64,000 nt of DNA from Streptomyces acidiscabies (GTDB lineage Bacteria > Actinomycetota > Actinomycetes > Streptomycetales > Streptomycetaceae): positions 5,352,001-5,416,000 of the forward strand of contig NZ_JAGJBY010000001.1 in NCBI RefSeq assembly GCF_020010905.1, written 5' to 3'. Positions within the stretch are counted from its first letter, which is position 1. Every line of letters begins with the position of its first letter. Below are positions 8,403-17,652 of the stretch, piece after piece. Below the pieces are notes generated by a model. The model did no database searches. It was given only the letters and a program-made list of their open reading frames with translations, and was not told where the DNA came from. The translations under genes and the position numbers were made by a program.

Positions 8403-9008
8403 TCACGCAGGGGTGCCGAGCGGTGGGTGGTCGAGCACGCTGGGCTTGTACTCGACCAGTTGGATGCGGCCGTCGAAAGTGCGGTGCTCGGTCATTTCGA
8501 GGGCGACGTCCGGATAGCCGTCGTAGATGCGTTCCTCGCCCGTGGCCCCCGTGATCACCGGGAACATCACGACCCGGAAGCGGTCGACGAGTCCGGCACG
8601 GAGCAGGGACCGGCACAGGCTGACGCTGCCGATCGTGCTGAGGAGCCCCGAGCCGTTCGCCTTCATGGCGCGGACCGTCTCTACGGCGTCGTCGCGGACG
8701 AGCGTGCAGTTGGCCCACGTCAGCGGCTCCTTGAGCGAGGAGGAGAACACCACCTTGGACGCCTGCGTGAGCTCGTCGACGGACGCCTCTTCCTCGGGCC
8801 TGAACTCGTCCTGGCCGCTCGGGACCTCGCCCGTGGCGAAGCCCGACATCAGGCGGTAGGTGTTCGCGCCCATCAGGTAGGTGACCTTGGGCTGCTCGCC
8901 GAGCCACGCGAGGTACTCCGGGCCCTCCAGGCCCCAGAATCCGGGCCATCCCTCTCCCGACGCGTAGCCGTCGAGGGAGGTGATGAAGTCGACGAGGAGT
9001 TCCGACAT
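8403..9008 (-). CDS. RibD C-terminal / dihydrofolate-reductase-fold protein (copy 1)
   Basis: 201 residues with the DHFR-like fold of the RibD C-terminal family. The N-terminal FITSLDGYASGEGW matches the family's S-L-D-G signature, MGANTYRLM gives the G-x-x-T-Y/F helix, and IGSVSLCRSLL gives the dinucleotide-binding segment. Such stand-alone proteins are annotated as NADPH-dependent reductases but their substrates are mostly unknown. It diverges from a paralogous gene at 9172 across a long inverted repeat. Confidence 0.85.
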   Translation of the reverse strand: MSELLVDFITSLDGYASGEGWPGFWGLEGPEYLAWLGEQPKVTYLMGANTYRLMSGFATGEVPSGQDEFRPEEEASVDELTQASKVVFSSSLKEPLTWANCTLVRDDAVETVRAMKANGSGLLSTIGSVSLCRSLLRAGLVDRFRVVMFPVITGATGEERIYDGYPDVALEMTEHRTFDGRIQLVEYKPSVLDHPPLGTPA

Positions 9009-9058
9009 CGCGGTGTCCTTTCCTTGGGTGTCACGAGCTTGGACCGGCCGGGAGCCGA

Positions 9059-9102
9059 AAACTCATCGGCCGCGCCGCGGAATGTCGAGGACCGATGAGT
9101 TT
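9059..9102. promoter_or_regulatory. Interrupted 11+11 bp inverted repeat between divergent reductase genes
   Basis: AAACTCATCGG (9059-9069) and CCGATGAGTTT (9092-9102) are exact reverse complements 22 bp apart. A second small palindrome, CCGCG-C-CGCGG (9070-9080), sits inside. The element is centred between the starts at 9008 and 9172, which suggests a shared operator. The trans-acting factor is unknown, since no regulator gene is adjacent. Confidence 0.5.
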
Positions 9103-9171
9103 GCCGGTCGGCTGAGGTCTTCCTCGTGACAAGGCCGCCCTGGCGGCGGACCAGGAACGAGGGAGGACATG

Positions 9172-9750
9172 ATGGACAACCCGATTCGGCTGTACATGTC
9201 GATGTCGCTCGACGGCTATATCGCCGGTCCGGACGACCGCCCGGGGCAGGAGCTCGGGCGTGACGGTGGGCGGCTCTTCAACTGGCTCGACGACCGGGAG
9301 TCCGACGGTCCCAGCGGTCAGGTCTACCGCGAGGCGACGGGGACCGGCGCGGTGATCTCCGGCCGGCGCACCTTCGAACTCGCCGGGCGCTGGCAGGGCG
9401 ACCACCACGACGGCGTACCGATCTTCGTCCTCACCCACCGGGTGGCGGACGGGGACGTGCCACCCGGCCACGCGCGTTTCGTCACCGACGCCGAGGACTG
9501 CGCCCGGCAGGCGCGCGCGGCTGCGGGGGACCGGCCGGTCCTGGTGCACGGGGCGGGGGCGGCGCAAGCGCTGCTGCGGGCCGGGCAGTTGGACGAGATG
9601 GAGATCCATCTGATTCCGGTCCTCCTCGGGAGCGGCCGGCGGCTGTTCGACCACCTGGGGAGTGACCACATCGAACTCGACCTCGTCCGACGGCTGGAGG
9701 ACCGGGACGTCACCCACCTTCGGTACCGGGTGCAGGGGGCGGCGGCGTGA
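9172..9750 (+). CDS. RibD C-terminal / dihydrofolate-reductase-fold protein (copy 2)
   Basis: 192 residues, paralogous in fold to the protein at 8403. MSMSLDGYIAGPDD near the N-terminus, SGRRTFELAGRW and VHGAGAAQALLRAG mark the NADPH-binding DHFR fold. The ATG at 9172 is four bases after GGGAGGA; the ATG at 9169 is only one base from it and less likely. The GTGA overlap with the next VOC gene indicates a two-gene operon. Confidence 0.87.
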   Translation: MDNPIRLYMSMSLDGYIAGPDDRPGQELGRDGGRLFNWLDDRESDGPSGQVYREATGTGAVISGRRTFELAGRWQGDHHDGVPIFVLTHRVADGDVPPGHARFVTDAEDCARQARAAAGDRPVLVHGAGAAQALLRAGQLDEMEIHLIPVLLGSGRRLFDHLGSDHIELDLVRRLEDRDVTHLRYRVQGAAA

Positions 9751-10160
9751 AGACGCTCTTCGTCTCGTACCGCGTCACCGACCTGGACCGCTCGCTCGGT
9801 TTCTACACGGCCCTGGGCTACACCGAACTGGGCAGGGTCGAGATCGGCGACGGCGCGTGCCTCGCGATCCTCAAGTTCCCCGAGGAACCGGCGGCCTCGC
9901 TCGAACTGGTCCACCGTCCCGGCGCCGGACCGGTCGACGTGGGCAGCGGTTTCGACCACCTCGCGATCCAGGTGGAAGCGCTCGCCACCACACGGGAGAC
10001 GCTGGCCGAAGCGGGCCTGAGCCCCGGACCCCTCCAGTACCCGGGCGGCCCCCACGGCCCGAAGACGTCGTGGCTCACGGACCCGGACGGTTACCGGATC
10101 GAGTTGGTGGAGTGGCCGTCCGGACATGCTGACGGCATCACCGCGGAAGACTTCACCTGA
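9747..10160 (+). CDS. VOC family (glyoxalase/bleomycin-resistance fold) protein
   Basis: 137 residues of a single vicinal-oxygen-chelate unit. YRVTDLDRSLGFYTALGY is the paired beta-alpha start of the fold, His is retained in GFDHLAIQV, and the C-terminal metal-ligand region is TDPDGYRIELVEW, as in lactoylglutathione lyase-like proteins. It is translationally coupled to the reductase gene. It could be a lyase, a dioxygenase-like enzyme or a binding protein; the sequence does not decide. Confidence 0.85.
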   Translation: MKTLFVSYRVTDLDRSLGFYTALGYTELGRVEIGDGACLAILKFPEEPAASLELVHRPGAGPVDVGSGFDHLAIQVEALATTRETLAEAGLSPGPLQYPGGPHGPKTSWLTDPDGYRIELVEWPSGHADGITAEDFT

Positions 10161-10526
10161 GGCGGCCAGGAGTTCACAGCCGGGGAAGGCGGAGGCGGAT
10201 GGCACGAGGAGCGGCATCCGGGGTGGGCCTGTTGGTGGTGCTGGTCGACGTCGGCCTCGCCCCAGCCTGATCCGCCGCCCCCGACTCCGAGCGCGGCCTG
10301 CGCCGACACCGCACCAGTTCCTTCCGGCTCCGCGCACGGCAGCAGCGGCAGTACAACTGGATTTGCCACCGCCAATGGCGGCCGACGGTCATCCAATTCG
10401 CCGGGCCCGGCTGCTGGAAGGTGGCGGAGAACCGGGGCTCAGCTGACAGCTAGGCTCCGCCCGGCGTCTTCGGTGCTCCCTCGCTTGTGGCTCTGCCCGC
10501 CCAGATCCTCAAGGGGCTGAAGCGGC
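10161..10526. other. 366-bp gap without a convincing gene
   Basis: No frame here has a recognisable domain. A 72-codon frame on the minus strand (10174-10392) contains a Cys-rich stretch YCRCCRARSRKELVRC that could be a small zinc-binding protein or the remnant of one. Its second half is low-complexity, and no strong ribosome site precedes its ATG. It is left unassigned. Confidence 0.4.
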
Positions 10527-11477
10527 TCAACTCCCGAAGTACGCCCTCTCGCTGACATGGAACATGTAGTCCCGCCAGTGCGCCTTGATGTAGGTGAACC
10601 GCGCCGGGTCGTAACTCCACAGCTGGTCCAGCGCGCCTTCGAGCACGCTCTCGTCGGCGCGGATGTAGTCCAGTACGGCCTCGGAGACGGGCGCGTACGA
10701 CCAGTGCCACCGTTCCTCGCTGATCGCGGGGGAGCCCTGCGCGGACGAGGAGGTGTAGGTCTGGAGGAAGCCGTAGTGGGACGCGTTCGCGCGCAGCCAG
10801 GTGTAGTGGGCGGACTGGGGGCCGCCGTCCGCCCAGTTCTGCGGGGTGGTGTCGAAGAAGTCGGCGTCGCTGCCGAGGTGGTGGCGGGAGACGCCGGGGG
10901 CGGTCGAGGTGCGCAGGATCTCGATCTGCCGCTCGTCGGGCGTGAGCGCGGCCCAGACCTCGCGGTGCGAGTCCTTGTCCGGGTCCCACTGCGGGTCGGT
11001 GCCCAACTGGGCGGCGTACTGGGCGCGTACGGCGTCGACGATGATCCCGAAGGTCCCGGCGCCGCCCGAACCGGTGCGCAGGAAGTCGTACTTGCGGTCC
11101 CATATCTGGCGCTGCACGGACGCGGCGCGCACCCAGGAGACGACGACGGTGTCACGCGGGACGCCGAGTCCGGCCGCGGCGGCGTCGGCGAGCCCGCCGA
11201 CCTGCGCGTCCATCTCCGCCTTGAGGTCGCCGGGCGCGGTCCCCGTACCGGTGATCCACGCGGCGACGGCGGCGGGGTCGGAGCTCTTCAGCACGTGCGC
11301 GACGGCCCACTTGCGGTGGTCGATCCCGTACGGGGAGCGGTACGTCCGCACCGGCGTCTCGTCCGTGGCGAACGCCGACTCCCCGAGCCCGGCGAGTCCT
11401 ACCGCACCCGCGCCGGCGGCGGCCAGTCCGAGGAACCGGCGGCGGCCGGGGGTTCTTCCGTCGTGCGTGCTGTCCAT
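10527..11477 (-). CDS. Secreted (Tat) M15-like D-alanyl-D-alanine carboxypeptidase
   Basis: 316 residues. The N-terminus GRRRFLGLAAAGAGAVGLAG is a twin-arginine signal of the RRxFL type, so export as a folded protein is likely. SRHHLGSDADFF near residue 200 matches the zinc-site motif SxHxxGxAxD of peptidase family M15, and ERWHW resembles the E-x-W-H motif that supplies the catalytic Glu and third ligand. Family members trim D-Ala from peptidoglycan. The ATG at 11477 with GAGGA upstream is preferred over longer frames that run into the protease gene. Confidence 0.8.
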   Translation of the reverse strand: MDSTHDGRTPGRRRFLGLAAAGAGAVGLAGLGESAFATDETPVRTYRSPYGIDHRKWAVAHVLKSSDPAAVAAWITGTGTAPGDLKAEMDAQVGGLADAAAAGLGVPRDTVVVSWVRAASVQRQIWDRKYDFLRTGSGGAGTFGIIVDAVRAQYAAQLGTDPQWDPDKDSHREVWAALTPDERQIEILRTSTAPGVSRHHLGSDADFFDTTPQNWADGGPQSAHYTWLRANASHYGFLQTYTSSSAQGSPAISEERWHWSYAPVSEAVLDYIRADESVLEGALDQLWSYDPARFTYIKAHWRDYMFHVSERAYFGS

Positions 11478-11650
11478 GTCGTTCCGTCCTCGATGATGTC
11501 TCGTCAAGCCTTTGCCTGTATGACGATCACATGAGGCTCGACGGTTTCGGTCTGGGCCAACACCGCTGGAAGCGGCGGGTGTTGTGCAGGTTGGGTGAAC
11601 TCCGCCCCGCGTCCGTGAACGGCACGCGGGGCGGAGAGGGGAGTGGAGGC

Positions 11651-14600
11651 TCAGCCCACGGTGTACGTGTACGGGATCCCGATCAGCTCGGAGCCCGCCG
11701 TGAACGGCGAGTCCGTGTCGATGTAGACGGTTCCGTGGACGACCGTGCCGGCGGGCGCGGTCGGGGTCAGCGTCAGGTGCATCGTCGCCGTCTTGCCGGG
11801 GGCGGCCCGGACGCTGTCGAAGTCGGCGCTCGGGTCCCAGTACGCACCGGTGGAGGCCTTGGCCGCCGGGTCGAACGCCTGGGTCGTGGCGGTGAGCGTG
11901 ACCTTCGCGGTGCCCGTGCCGGCCGGCTTGTCCCGGTAGGGGCCCTGGTCGGTGACGTCGGTGATCCACTGTCCGGCGGCCAGTTGGCCGGCACGGGCGG
12001 CGGCGACCGTGGTGCCGCCGGGCCCGGTCCGCCCGAACACGGCGGGCGCGCCGGTCCAGGGGTAGAGGTTCAGATCGACCGGCCGGTCCGCGCTCGCCGT
12101 GGCGACCAGCCCGGTGGTGTGCGAGGGCACGGTCCAGGTCGGGCCGCCCTCGTTGACCTTCCCCGTCCCCGACTTGTCGTCGCCGAGCTCGAAGGCGCTG
12201 ATCTCGGCCATGCTGTCGAGCCGGGGGTCGAGGAAGTAGAACCGCACGGCCGGGCCGGAGTTGACCACCCGGACCGGGACGGTGAGCGAGCTGCCGCGCT
12301 TGAGGACGCGGGACGCGCTGTCGGGCAGCCCCGGTGCCGACGCCGTCACGGAGTCGAAGCGGACCTTCCCGGTCACCTGCTGGCTGAACGCCTTGCCGCT
12401 GACGGCGTCGGGCAGTCCGACGACCAGGGTCCAGCGCCCGGCGGCCGGACGGTTCGCGGCGAGGCTCGCGTACTTCGTCGGAACGCTGTCCTTCCCCGCG
12501 GTGCGGTCGGTGTCGCGGGCGAGGACCTGGCCGTCGGGGCTGATCAGGTAGTAGACCAGGGTGGCGGCGGGGTCCTCGGCCGTGAGGTCGATGGTCAGTC
12601 CGCGCCGGCCCGCCGGTACGTCCAGGTAGTAGCCCTTGGTCTGGCCGACGTCCCGGCCGACACCGCCGGTGACGGTGGCCGCGAAGGAGGTGCTGTGCCC
12701 CGGCGCCGGGTCGGTGGGGATCAGCGTGCGGCGGGCCACCGGGAGGGACATCCGCGTCCCCGCGTCGGAGGCGAACTGGAGCGAGAACGGCGCGTCACCG
12801 GCCGTACGCGGCAGCGGGACCCGTACGGGGAACCGGGCGGTGCCGCCCGCCGGGACGGTCCGCGTCTGCTCGGGCACCCCGGCCGTGGTGTAGCGGTGAC
12901 CGGTGAGCCGGACGGTGACCGGGCCCCGGTAGCTGCCGGGCTTCAGCGGCTTCTCCTGGAGGTGCATCCGGCCGTTGCTCCACACCACCTTGACCGTCCA
13001 GGCGCCGGGGCGCGGGTCGTGGACGTCGACGTGCTGGTAGTTGCTGTGCAGGCCGTAGCCGTCGTAGTCGTAGCTGAACTGGGTCAGCCGCCCGTCCGGA
13101 TCGACCAGGACCAGCGCGAGCTTCCCGGAGTCGGCGGTGCCGGGCCACACCATCTCGGCGTCCAGCAGCGGGGTGCCCTGGGGGACCTGGACGGTGAACG
13201 GCCGCGCGGCGAGCGCGCCTTCGCGGTCGTCCCCGGCCAGCGGCGCGCCGACGGTGACCTTGCGCTGGGAGCTGAAGGTCTGGGCGCCGACCGTGCGGGA
13301 GGTCATGGTGACCCGCTGCGGGCGGGCGGCGGTGTTGGTCAGGGAGACGGCGGTGTCCTGCGTGCTCCCCGGCTTGCCGGTGATGGTCAACTGGCCTGCG
13401 GAGGGGATCAGTTCGGCGCCGCTCGACTGTGCCGCCCGGACGGCCGCCGCAGTGTCCAGCAGGCCCGCGCCCTGTTCGTCGGCGGGAACGTGCAGGTCCC
13501 GCGCCGTGCCGGTCAGGAGCCGCTTGACGAGGTCCGGCGCGGGCCGCAGCCCGCCGTGCGCGTCCTTGTACGCCTGGATGACGACGGCCGCCGCGCCGGC
13601 CACGAAGGGCGCCGCCTGGCTGGTGCCGCCGAACACCTGGGTGGGCAGGGCGCAGTCGCCGAATCGCGGGGAGGCCGTGCAGGCGGACATGCCGACCATG
13701 CCGGGGGCCACCAGGTCGACCAGCTTGTTGTCCTGGGTCGTGCCGCCGGAGGACAGCCCGGCGATGTTGTCGCTGGTCCACTTCCGGTAGCCGAGGCCCT
13801 GCGCCGCCAGCCGGAAGGACGTGGAGGCGCCCACGCCGATCACGTGCGGGTCGCTGGCCGGTGAACCGATCGTGCCGGACGTCCCCGAGTCACCGCTGGA
13901 GGCGACCACGGTCACCCCGGCGGCGACCGCGGCGTCGTCGGCCAGCCGGATGGGGTCGGTGGCCGCGTCGGGGTACGTGTTGCCGCCGAAGGACTGGCTG
14001 AGGACGTCGGCGTGGTGGTCCACCGCGTACTCGATGGCCCGCACGAACCCGGAGGTCCAGGTGTTCTTGCCGAACACCCGCAGGTCCATCAGCTCGGCGC
14101 CGGGCGCGAACCCGCGGATCCGGAAGGTGCAGCCCTTGGGGAGCTTGGCGTACGGCAGTTGCGCGGACATGTCGTACGTCCGGCTGCCCTGCGCGGCGAT
14201 GGCACTCGCGTCGCCGAACGCCTCGCCGCCGCCGGTCGCGGCGTTCACGCCGTCGCCGCTGAAGTCCTCCCGGTCGGTGACCACATGGGTGCCGTCGGGG
14301 CGGATGAACTCCGGGTTGTCCGCGTCCATGCCCTCGGCGAAGAAGGCGACCTTCACGCCCTTGCCGGTGGCGGTGCGCTGCGCGGCGTCGGTGTGCGTGA
14401 GCTGGAGGGCCTCGGGTTCAAGGAGGGGCTCGGCGGGGCTCTTGGGGCAGTACGACGGGGCGCCGGTGCTCGCGGCGGTCGTCGTGGCGCCGTGCGTGTC
14501 GGGCAGGCGTATCGGGAGGTCCGGTACGACCGCGGCCACGTTCCGGTCGGCGCGGATGCGCGTTATGGCGTCCGGCTTCAGGGTGGCGGAGACGGCGTTG

Positions 14601-14866
14601 ATCAGGCTCATGCCGCTGACGTGGGTGGCGCCGTCCTTCTCCAACTGCGCCATGACGGGGGCCTGGTCCTCGGCCGCGGCGTGAGCGCGCTCGGTGGAGC
14701 GCGTCCGCATCGGGAGGCCGGTGAGCTGGTCGCGCAGGACGACGATGACCCGCTGCGCTGGGCCGCTCGGGCTGTCGGCGGCCGACTGCGCGGGGGCTGC
14801 TCCCAGGGAGAAGGCTCCCAGCAGGATCGTGGCCGCGAGCGCCGCTCGTCTTCTGTTGTCGTGCAT
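11651..14866 (-). CDS. Large secreted subtilisin-fold serine peptidase with sedolisin-type catalytic residues
   Basis: 1071 residues. A Sec signal (1-29) is followed by an I9-type propeptide (about 38-118), a peptidase domain (about 165-440) and a long C-terminal beta-rich region. The peptidase lacks the S8 Asp and His motifs: the DTG position reads AEG (177-179), and no HGT is present. Instead it has Glu215 and Asp219 (EAFGD), Asp326 in SSGDSG and nucleophile Ser416 in GGTSQAAP. This is the Glu-Asp-Ser plus oxyanion-Asp arrangement of family S53. It probably degrades extracellular protein. It lies immediately upstream of the M15-like gene on the same strand, 173 bp away. Confidence 0.85.
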   Translation of the reverse strand: MHDNRRRAALAATILLGAFSLGAAPAQSAADSPSGPAQRVIVVLRDQLTGLPMRTRSTERAHAAAEDQAPVMAQLEKDGATHVSGMSLINAVSATLKPDAITRIRADRNVAAVVPDLPIRLPDTHGATTTAASTGAPSYCPKSPAEPLLEPEALQLTHTDAAQRTATGKGVKVAFFAEGMDADNPEFIRPDGTHVVTDREDFSGDGVNAATGGGEAFGDASAIAAQGSRTYDMSAQLPYAKLPKGCTFRIRGFAPGAELMDLRVFGKNTWTSGFVRAIEYAVDHHADVLSQSFGGNTYPDAATDPIRLADDAAVAAGVTVVASSGDSGTSGTIGSPASDPHVIGVGASTSFRLAAQGLGYRKWTSDNIAGLSSGGTTQDNKLVDLVAPGMVGMSACTASPRFGDCALPTQVFGGTSQAAPFVAGAAAVVIQAYKDAHGGLRPAPDLVKRLLTGTARDLHVPADEQGAGLLDTAAAVRAAQSSGAELIPSAGQLTITGKPGSTQDTAVSLTNTAARPQRVTMTSRTVGAQTFSSQRKVTVGAPLAGDDREGALAARPFTVQVPQGTPLLDAEMVWPGTADSGKLALVLVDPDGRLTQFSYDYDGYGLHSNYQHVDVHDPRPGAWTVKVVWSNGRMHLQEKPLKPGSYRGPVTVRLTGHRYTTAGVPEQTRTVPAGGTARFPVRVPLPRTAGDAPFSLQFASDAGTRMSLPVARRTLIPTDPAPGHSTSFAATVTGGVGRDVGQTKGYYLDVPAGRRGLTIDLTAEDPAATLVYYLISPDGQVLARDTDRTAGKDSVPTKYASLAANRPAAGRWTLVVGLPDAVSGKAFSQQVTGKVRFDSVTASAPGLPDSASRVLKRGSSLTVPVRVVNSGPAVRFYFLDPRLDSMAEISAFELGDDKSGTGKVNEGGPTWTVPSHTTGLVATASADRPVDLNLYPWTGAPAVFGRTGPGGTTVAAARAGQLAAGQWITDVTDQGPYRDKPAGTGTAKVTLTATTQAFDPAAKASTGAYWDPSADFDSVRAAPGKTATMHLTLTPTAPAGTVVHGTVYIDTDSPFTAGSELIGIPYTYTVG

Positions 14867-15109
14867 GAAGTTCTCCGCTTGTGGGGGGTGCGGGACGGCA
14901 GTGACCGCCGTCGATGATCATTCGCCCCAACTCGTGAACTTCGTAAGGCACTTCATGTCAAAGGATGCTTAAAGTTTCAAGTGCGCGGCGAGGGTGTGAC
15001 CGGGAGCGGTTCCGGTCGCATTATTGGCATGGACCCGACCGATGGAGCGGGATCGCGAGGTCGGGACTGTCGACGTGCCGGTCATCGGGCCGGCACCAGG
15101 GAGGTCACC

Positions 15110-16654
15110 GTGATCACCACCCCTCGCGCGCGCCGTCGATTACTTCGCACGGCGGTGTTCGGCGTGCTCTTGCTCGTCTCGTCGTTCCTGTCCGGCCTGT
15201 CGTCCCCGTCCGCGTCTGCCGCACCGGCCGCGCGCGTCGCTTTAGCGGACTCCTTGGGCAACGCCACGCACTTCGACGGCCTCGGAGCGCCGTACGGCGG
15301 GTGCGGAGTGCCGCAGGCGAACCTGGAGTCACAGAACTTCGTGGCGCTCAACGTGTGGAACACGCCGGGCAGTTACGCCGGGCAGCCCACCCCGCGGCCG
15401 ATCCCCTCCGGCGACGCCGCCCGCATGGGGCTGTTCGCCAACGGCCACAACTGCGGTCGCTGGGTCCGGGTGGCGATCGGCGACTACTGCACCGGCGTCA
15501 ACGACGGCGCGGCGGGCCAGGCGTTCTGCCGAAACGGAAGCTGGACGTCGGACCAGTACAACGGCGCGACCCTGGACATGCTGGTCGCCGACAGCTGCGG
15601 CGACACCAACGCGTGGTGCCGGGACGACCCGTACCACCTGGATCTGGCCACCCAGTCCCTCAACGCCTTCCAGCTCGGCGGGCGGCCGGTGGCGGACATG
15701 TACCCGGGCCGGTGGAACAACCGGCACGTCTCCTGGTCGTTCATCCCGGCGCCCGGCTACTCCGGCGACATCGCGATCGGCTTCGTTCAGAACGCCGCGC
15801 CGTGGTGGCCCACCATCGACGTCACCCACCTGCCCAACGGCATCCACGGTGTCGAGTACTACAACGGCGCCGCGTGGGTGTCGGCCACCATGGTCAGCGA
15901 CCTGGGACAGCAGTACGCGATCGGCCCGAACTCCTCGGGCGGCTCGAACTACACGATCCGGGTCCGTGACGTCGACGACAAGCTCGTCCAAAGCGGCCGG
16001 ACGTACACCTTCGCCCTGCCGGGCTCCTGCTCCTCGGGGTGCTCCCAGCCGTACACCGGCGTCAGTTACACCACCGGCGGGAGCGGGGCACTGGACGTAC
16101 CGACGAACCTCGCGGTGACCGCCACCACCGCGACCAGCGTCTCGCTGTCCTGGAACGCCTCGTCCGGCGCCGCCGGTTACACCGTCTACCGCGACGGGCA
16201 GTCGGTGGGCACCACCACCGGCACGTCCTTCACGGACAGCGGGCTGTCCGCCGCGACCTCCTACACCTACACGGTCAAGGCGTACGACAGCGCGGGCGGC
16301 ACTTCTGCCGCCTCGGTCGGTGTCTCGGTCACGACGGGTGGCGGCGGGGGCTCCGGCTGCACCGCCACCACGCGGGTGGCCAGCTCCTGGTCCGGCGGCT
16401 TCACCGGCGAGGTGACGGTCACCAACACCAGCACCTCCACCAGCACAGGATGGCGGACCGGCTGGAACTGGCCCGGCAACCAGAAGGTGACGTCAGCCTG
16501 GAACACCAAGCTGACGCAGTCGGGTTCCTCGGTCACCGGCGCGAACGCCGACTACAACGGCACGATCCCGCCGGGCGGCCGGACGACGTTCGGCTTCAAC
16601 GCGACGGGGGACGCCTCCGGTCTGCCGAGCAGCGCTGTCTGCACACTCAACTGA
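15110..16654 (+). CDS. Secreted expansin-like protein with FnIII and CBM2 domains
   Basis: 514 residues. A signal peptide (1 to about 38) is followed by a Cys-containing expansin/barwin-like domain, an FnIII domain (about 325-405), a Gly/Ser linker and a C-terminal cellulose-binding CBM2 (about 412-514, with conserved Trp residues such as GWRTGWNWPG). It probably loosens or binds cellulose non-hydrolytically. GTG 15110 was chosen because GGGAGG lies five bases upstream; a longer frame adds 43 unlikely residues. Two TTA codons (15140-15142 and 15242-15244; Leu11, Leu45) make translation a candidate for bldA control. Confidence 0.85.
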   Translation: MITTPRARRRLLRTAVFGVLLLVSSFLSGLSSPSASAAPAARVALADSLGNATHFDGLGAPYGGCGVPQANLESQNFVALNVWNTPGSYAGQPTPRPIPSGDAARMGLFANGHNCGRWVRVAIGDYCTGVNDGAAGQAFCRNGSWTSDQYNGATLDMLVADSCGDTNAWCRDDPYHLDLATQSLNAFQLGGRPVADMYPGRWNNRHVSWSFIPAPGYSGDIAIGFVQNAAPWWPTIDVTHLPNGIHGVEYYNGAAWVSATMVSDLGQQYAIGPNSSGGSNYTIRVRDVDDKLVQSGRTYTFALPGSCSSGCSQPYTGVSYTTGGSGALDVPTNLAVTATTATSVSLSWNASSGAAGYTVYRDGQSVGTTTGTSFTDSGLSAATSYTYTVKAYDSAGGTSAASVGVSVTTGGGGGSGCTATTRVASSWSGGFTGEVTVTNTSTSTSTGWRTGWNWPGNQKVTSAWNTKLTQSGSSVTGANADYNGTIPPGGRTTFGFNATGDASGLPSSAVCTLN

Positions 16655-16673
16655 GCCGGGCGATAGCAGGGTT

Positions 16674-16706
16674 GGGGCGGGTGTGCCGGACGAGCGGACC
16701 CGCCCC
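16674..16706. terminator. Candidate bidirectional hairpin terminator
   Basis: GGGGCGGGT (16674-16682) is complementary to ACCCGCCCC (16698-16706) with a 15-base loop. It lies between the convergent expansin-like gene (ends 16654) and GNAT gene (ends 16713), a position expected for a two-way terminator. Confidence 0.6.
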
Positions 16707-16712
16707 CGTTAG

Positions 16713-17222
16713 TCATGGCGACGGGGAGTTGAGGTCCTTCGGACGGCCGTCGAGCACGGACAGGCTGGCAATGACCTCGTCACCGGAAACAACTTCCGTC
16801 GGCTGAAAGCCCACAGAGGCGTAGAGCTTTGCCGCCACGGTGTTGTCCGGGTGATACGACAAGCGAAGCTCCCGGCAGCCCTCGCGCAGGGCCAGCCACT
16901 CCATGAGAGTTCGTACCGCCGCCCGCCCGACCCCCTTGCCCTGCTCGGCGCCGTCGATCACCATCCCCCCGAGCCAGTACGAGCCGTCCTCGTCGCGGCC
17001 CCACATGATGTGGCCCACCACCGTGTCATCGGCGCAGACCGCCAGCGAGTGCCAGACGCCTTCCCGCAACGACAGAAGCAGATAGCGAGCCGCCAACGCG
17101 GGCACGTACCGGCGCTGTTCGTCCAGCGGAGCGACGTCCGCGACGGCACGCCAGTTCGCGTCGCTTATTTCATGCAGGACGACATGTCGTCCCGCTCTGT
17201 CGGAAAGCCCAAGGGTGATCAC
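16713..17222 (-). CDS. GNAT family N-acetyltransferase (spermidine/diamine acetyltransferase-like)
   Basis: 169 residues of the GNAT fold. The acetyl-CoA site is GAEQGKGVGRAAVR (Q/RxxGxG/A type) and the C-terminal signature is YHPDNTVAAKLYASVGF. The N-terminal layout resembles SpeG/PaiA-type polyamine acetyltransferases, but the substrate is only a guess. GTG 17222 starts the conserved region (ITLGLSDR); no strong ribosome site is visible, so the start is uncertain. Confidence 0.8.
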   Translation of the reverse strand: MITLGLSDRAGRHVVLHEISDANWRAVADVAPLDEQRRYVPALAARYLLLSLREGVWHSLAVCADDTVVGHIMWGRDEDGSYWLGGMVIDGAEQGKGVGRAAVRTLMEWLALREGCRELRLSYHPDNTVAAKLYASVGFQPTEVVSGDEVIASLSVLDGRPKDLNSPSP

Positions 17223-17272
17223 GGAGTTCAGGCTACGAACCAAACGGTGCGGTGTCTTGAGCGGTTCTGCCG

Positions 17273-17644
17273 TCAGGACTCCCCGTGGGGCGGCAGCCGT
17301 CGTGTGATGCGGTCGAACAGCTCCGTCAGCGGCTCGCCGATGTCCCGGCCGAACTCGGTCAGCCCGTACGTGACCTGGGGCGGCGTCGTCGGCTCGACCT
17401 CCCGCCAGACCAGGCCGTCCTGAACCAGCGCGCGCAGAGTCTGGGCGAGCATCTTCTCGCTGATGCCCTGGATGCTCTCGCGCAGCTCGTAGAACCGGAG
17501 GCAATTGCTCCGCAGGGAGATCAGAATCCAGACGCCCCACCTGCTGGTTACGTGGTCGACCACGTCGCGCGCGGGACAGTCCGTGTGAAGCACGTCATAC
17601 CGCCCCCTTGTCGTGTCCTGTCTGCGCTGCACGCTTCCCGTCAT
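17273..17644 (-). CDS. HxlR family winged-helix transcriptional regulator
   Basis: 123 residues. The conserved Cys near the N-terminus (HTDCPARDVVDHV) followed by SRWGVWIL and LRFYELRESIQGISEKML is the HxlR/DUF24 pattern. Members are redox- or electrophile-responsive dimers using this Cys. The gene diverges from an NAD(P)-binding oxidoreductase at 17742, the usual arrangement in which HxlR represses its neighbour. A repeated CTTACT motif lies between them. Confidence 0.88.
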   Translation of the reverse strand: MTGSVQRRQDTTRGRYDVLHTDCPARDVVDHVTSRWGVWILISLRSNCLRFYELRESIQGISEKMLAQTLRALVQDGLVWREVEPTTPPQVTYGLTEFGRDIGEPLTELFDRITRRLPPHGES

Positions 17645-17652
17645 GGCATGAG

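Noticed and set aside
11531..13864. A 777-codon plus-strand frame opposite the protease
   Set aside because: No domain or signal, low-complexity Arg/Gly/Val composition; the opposite strand encodes a convincing protease with catalytic motifs.
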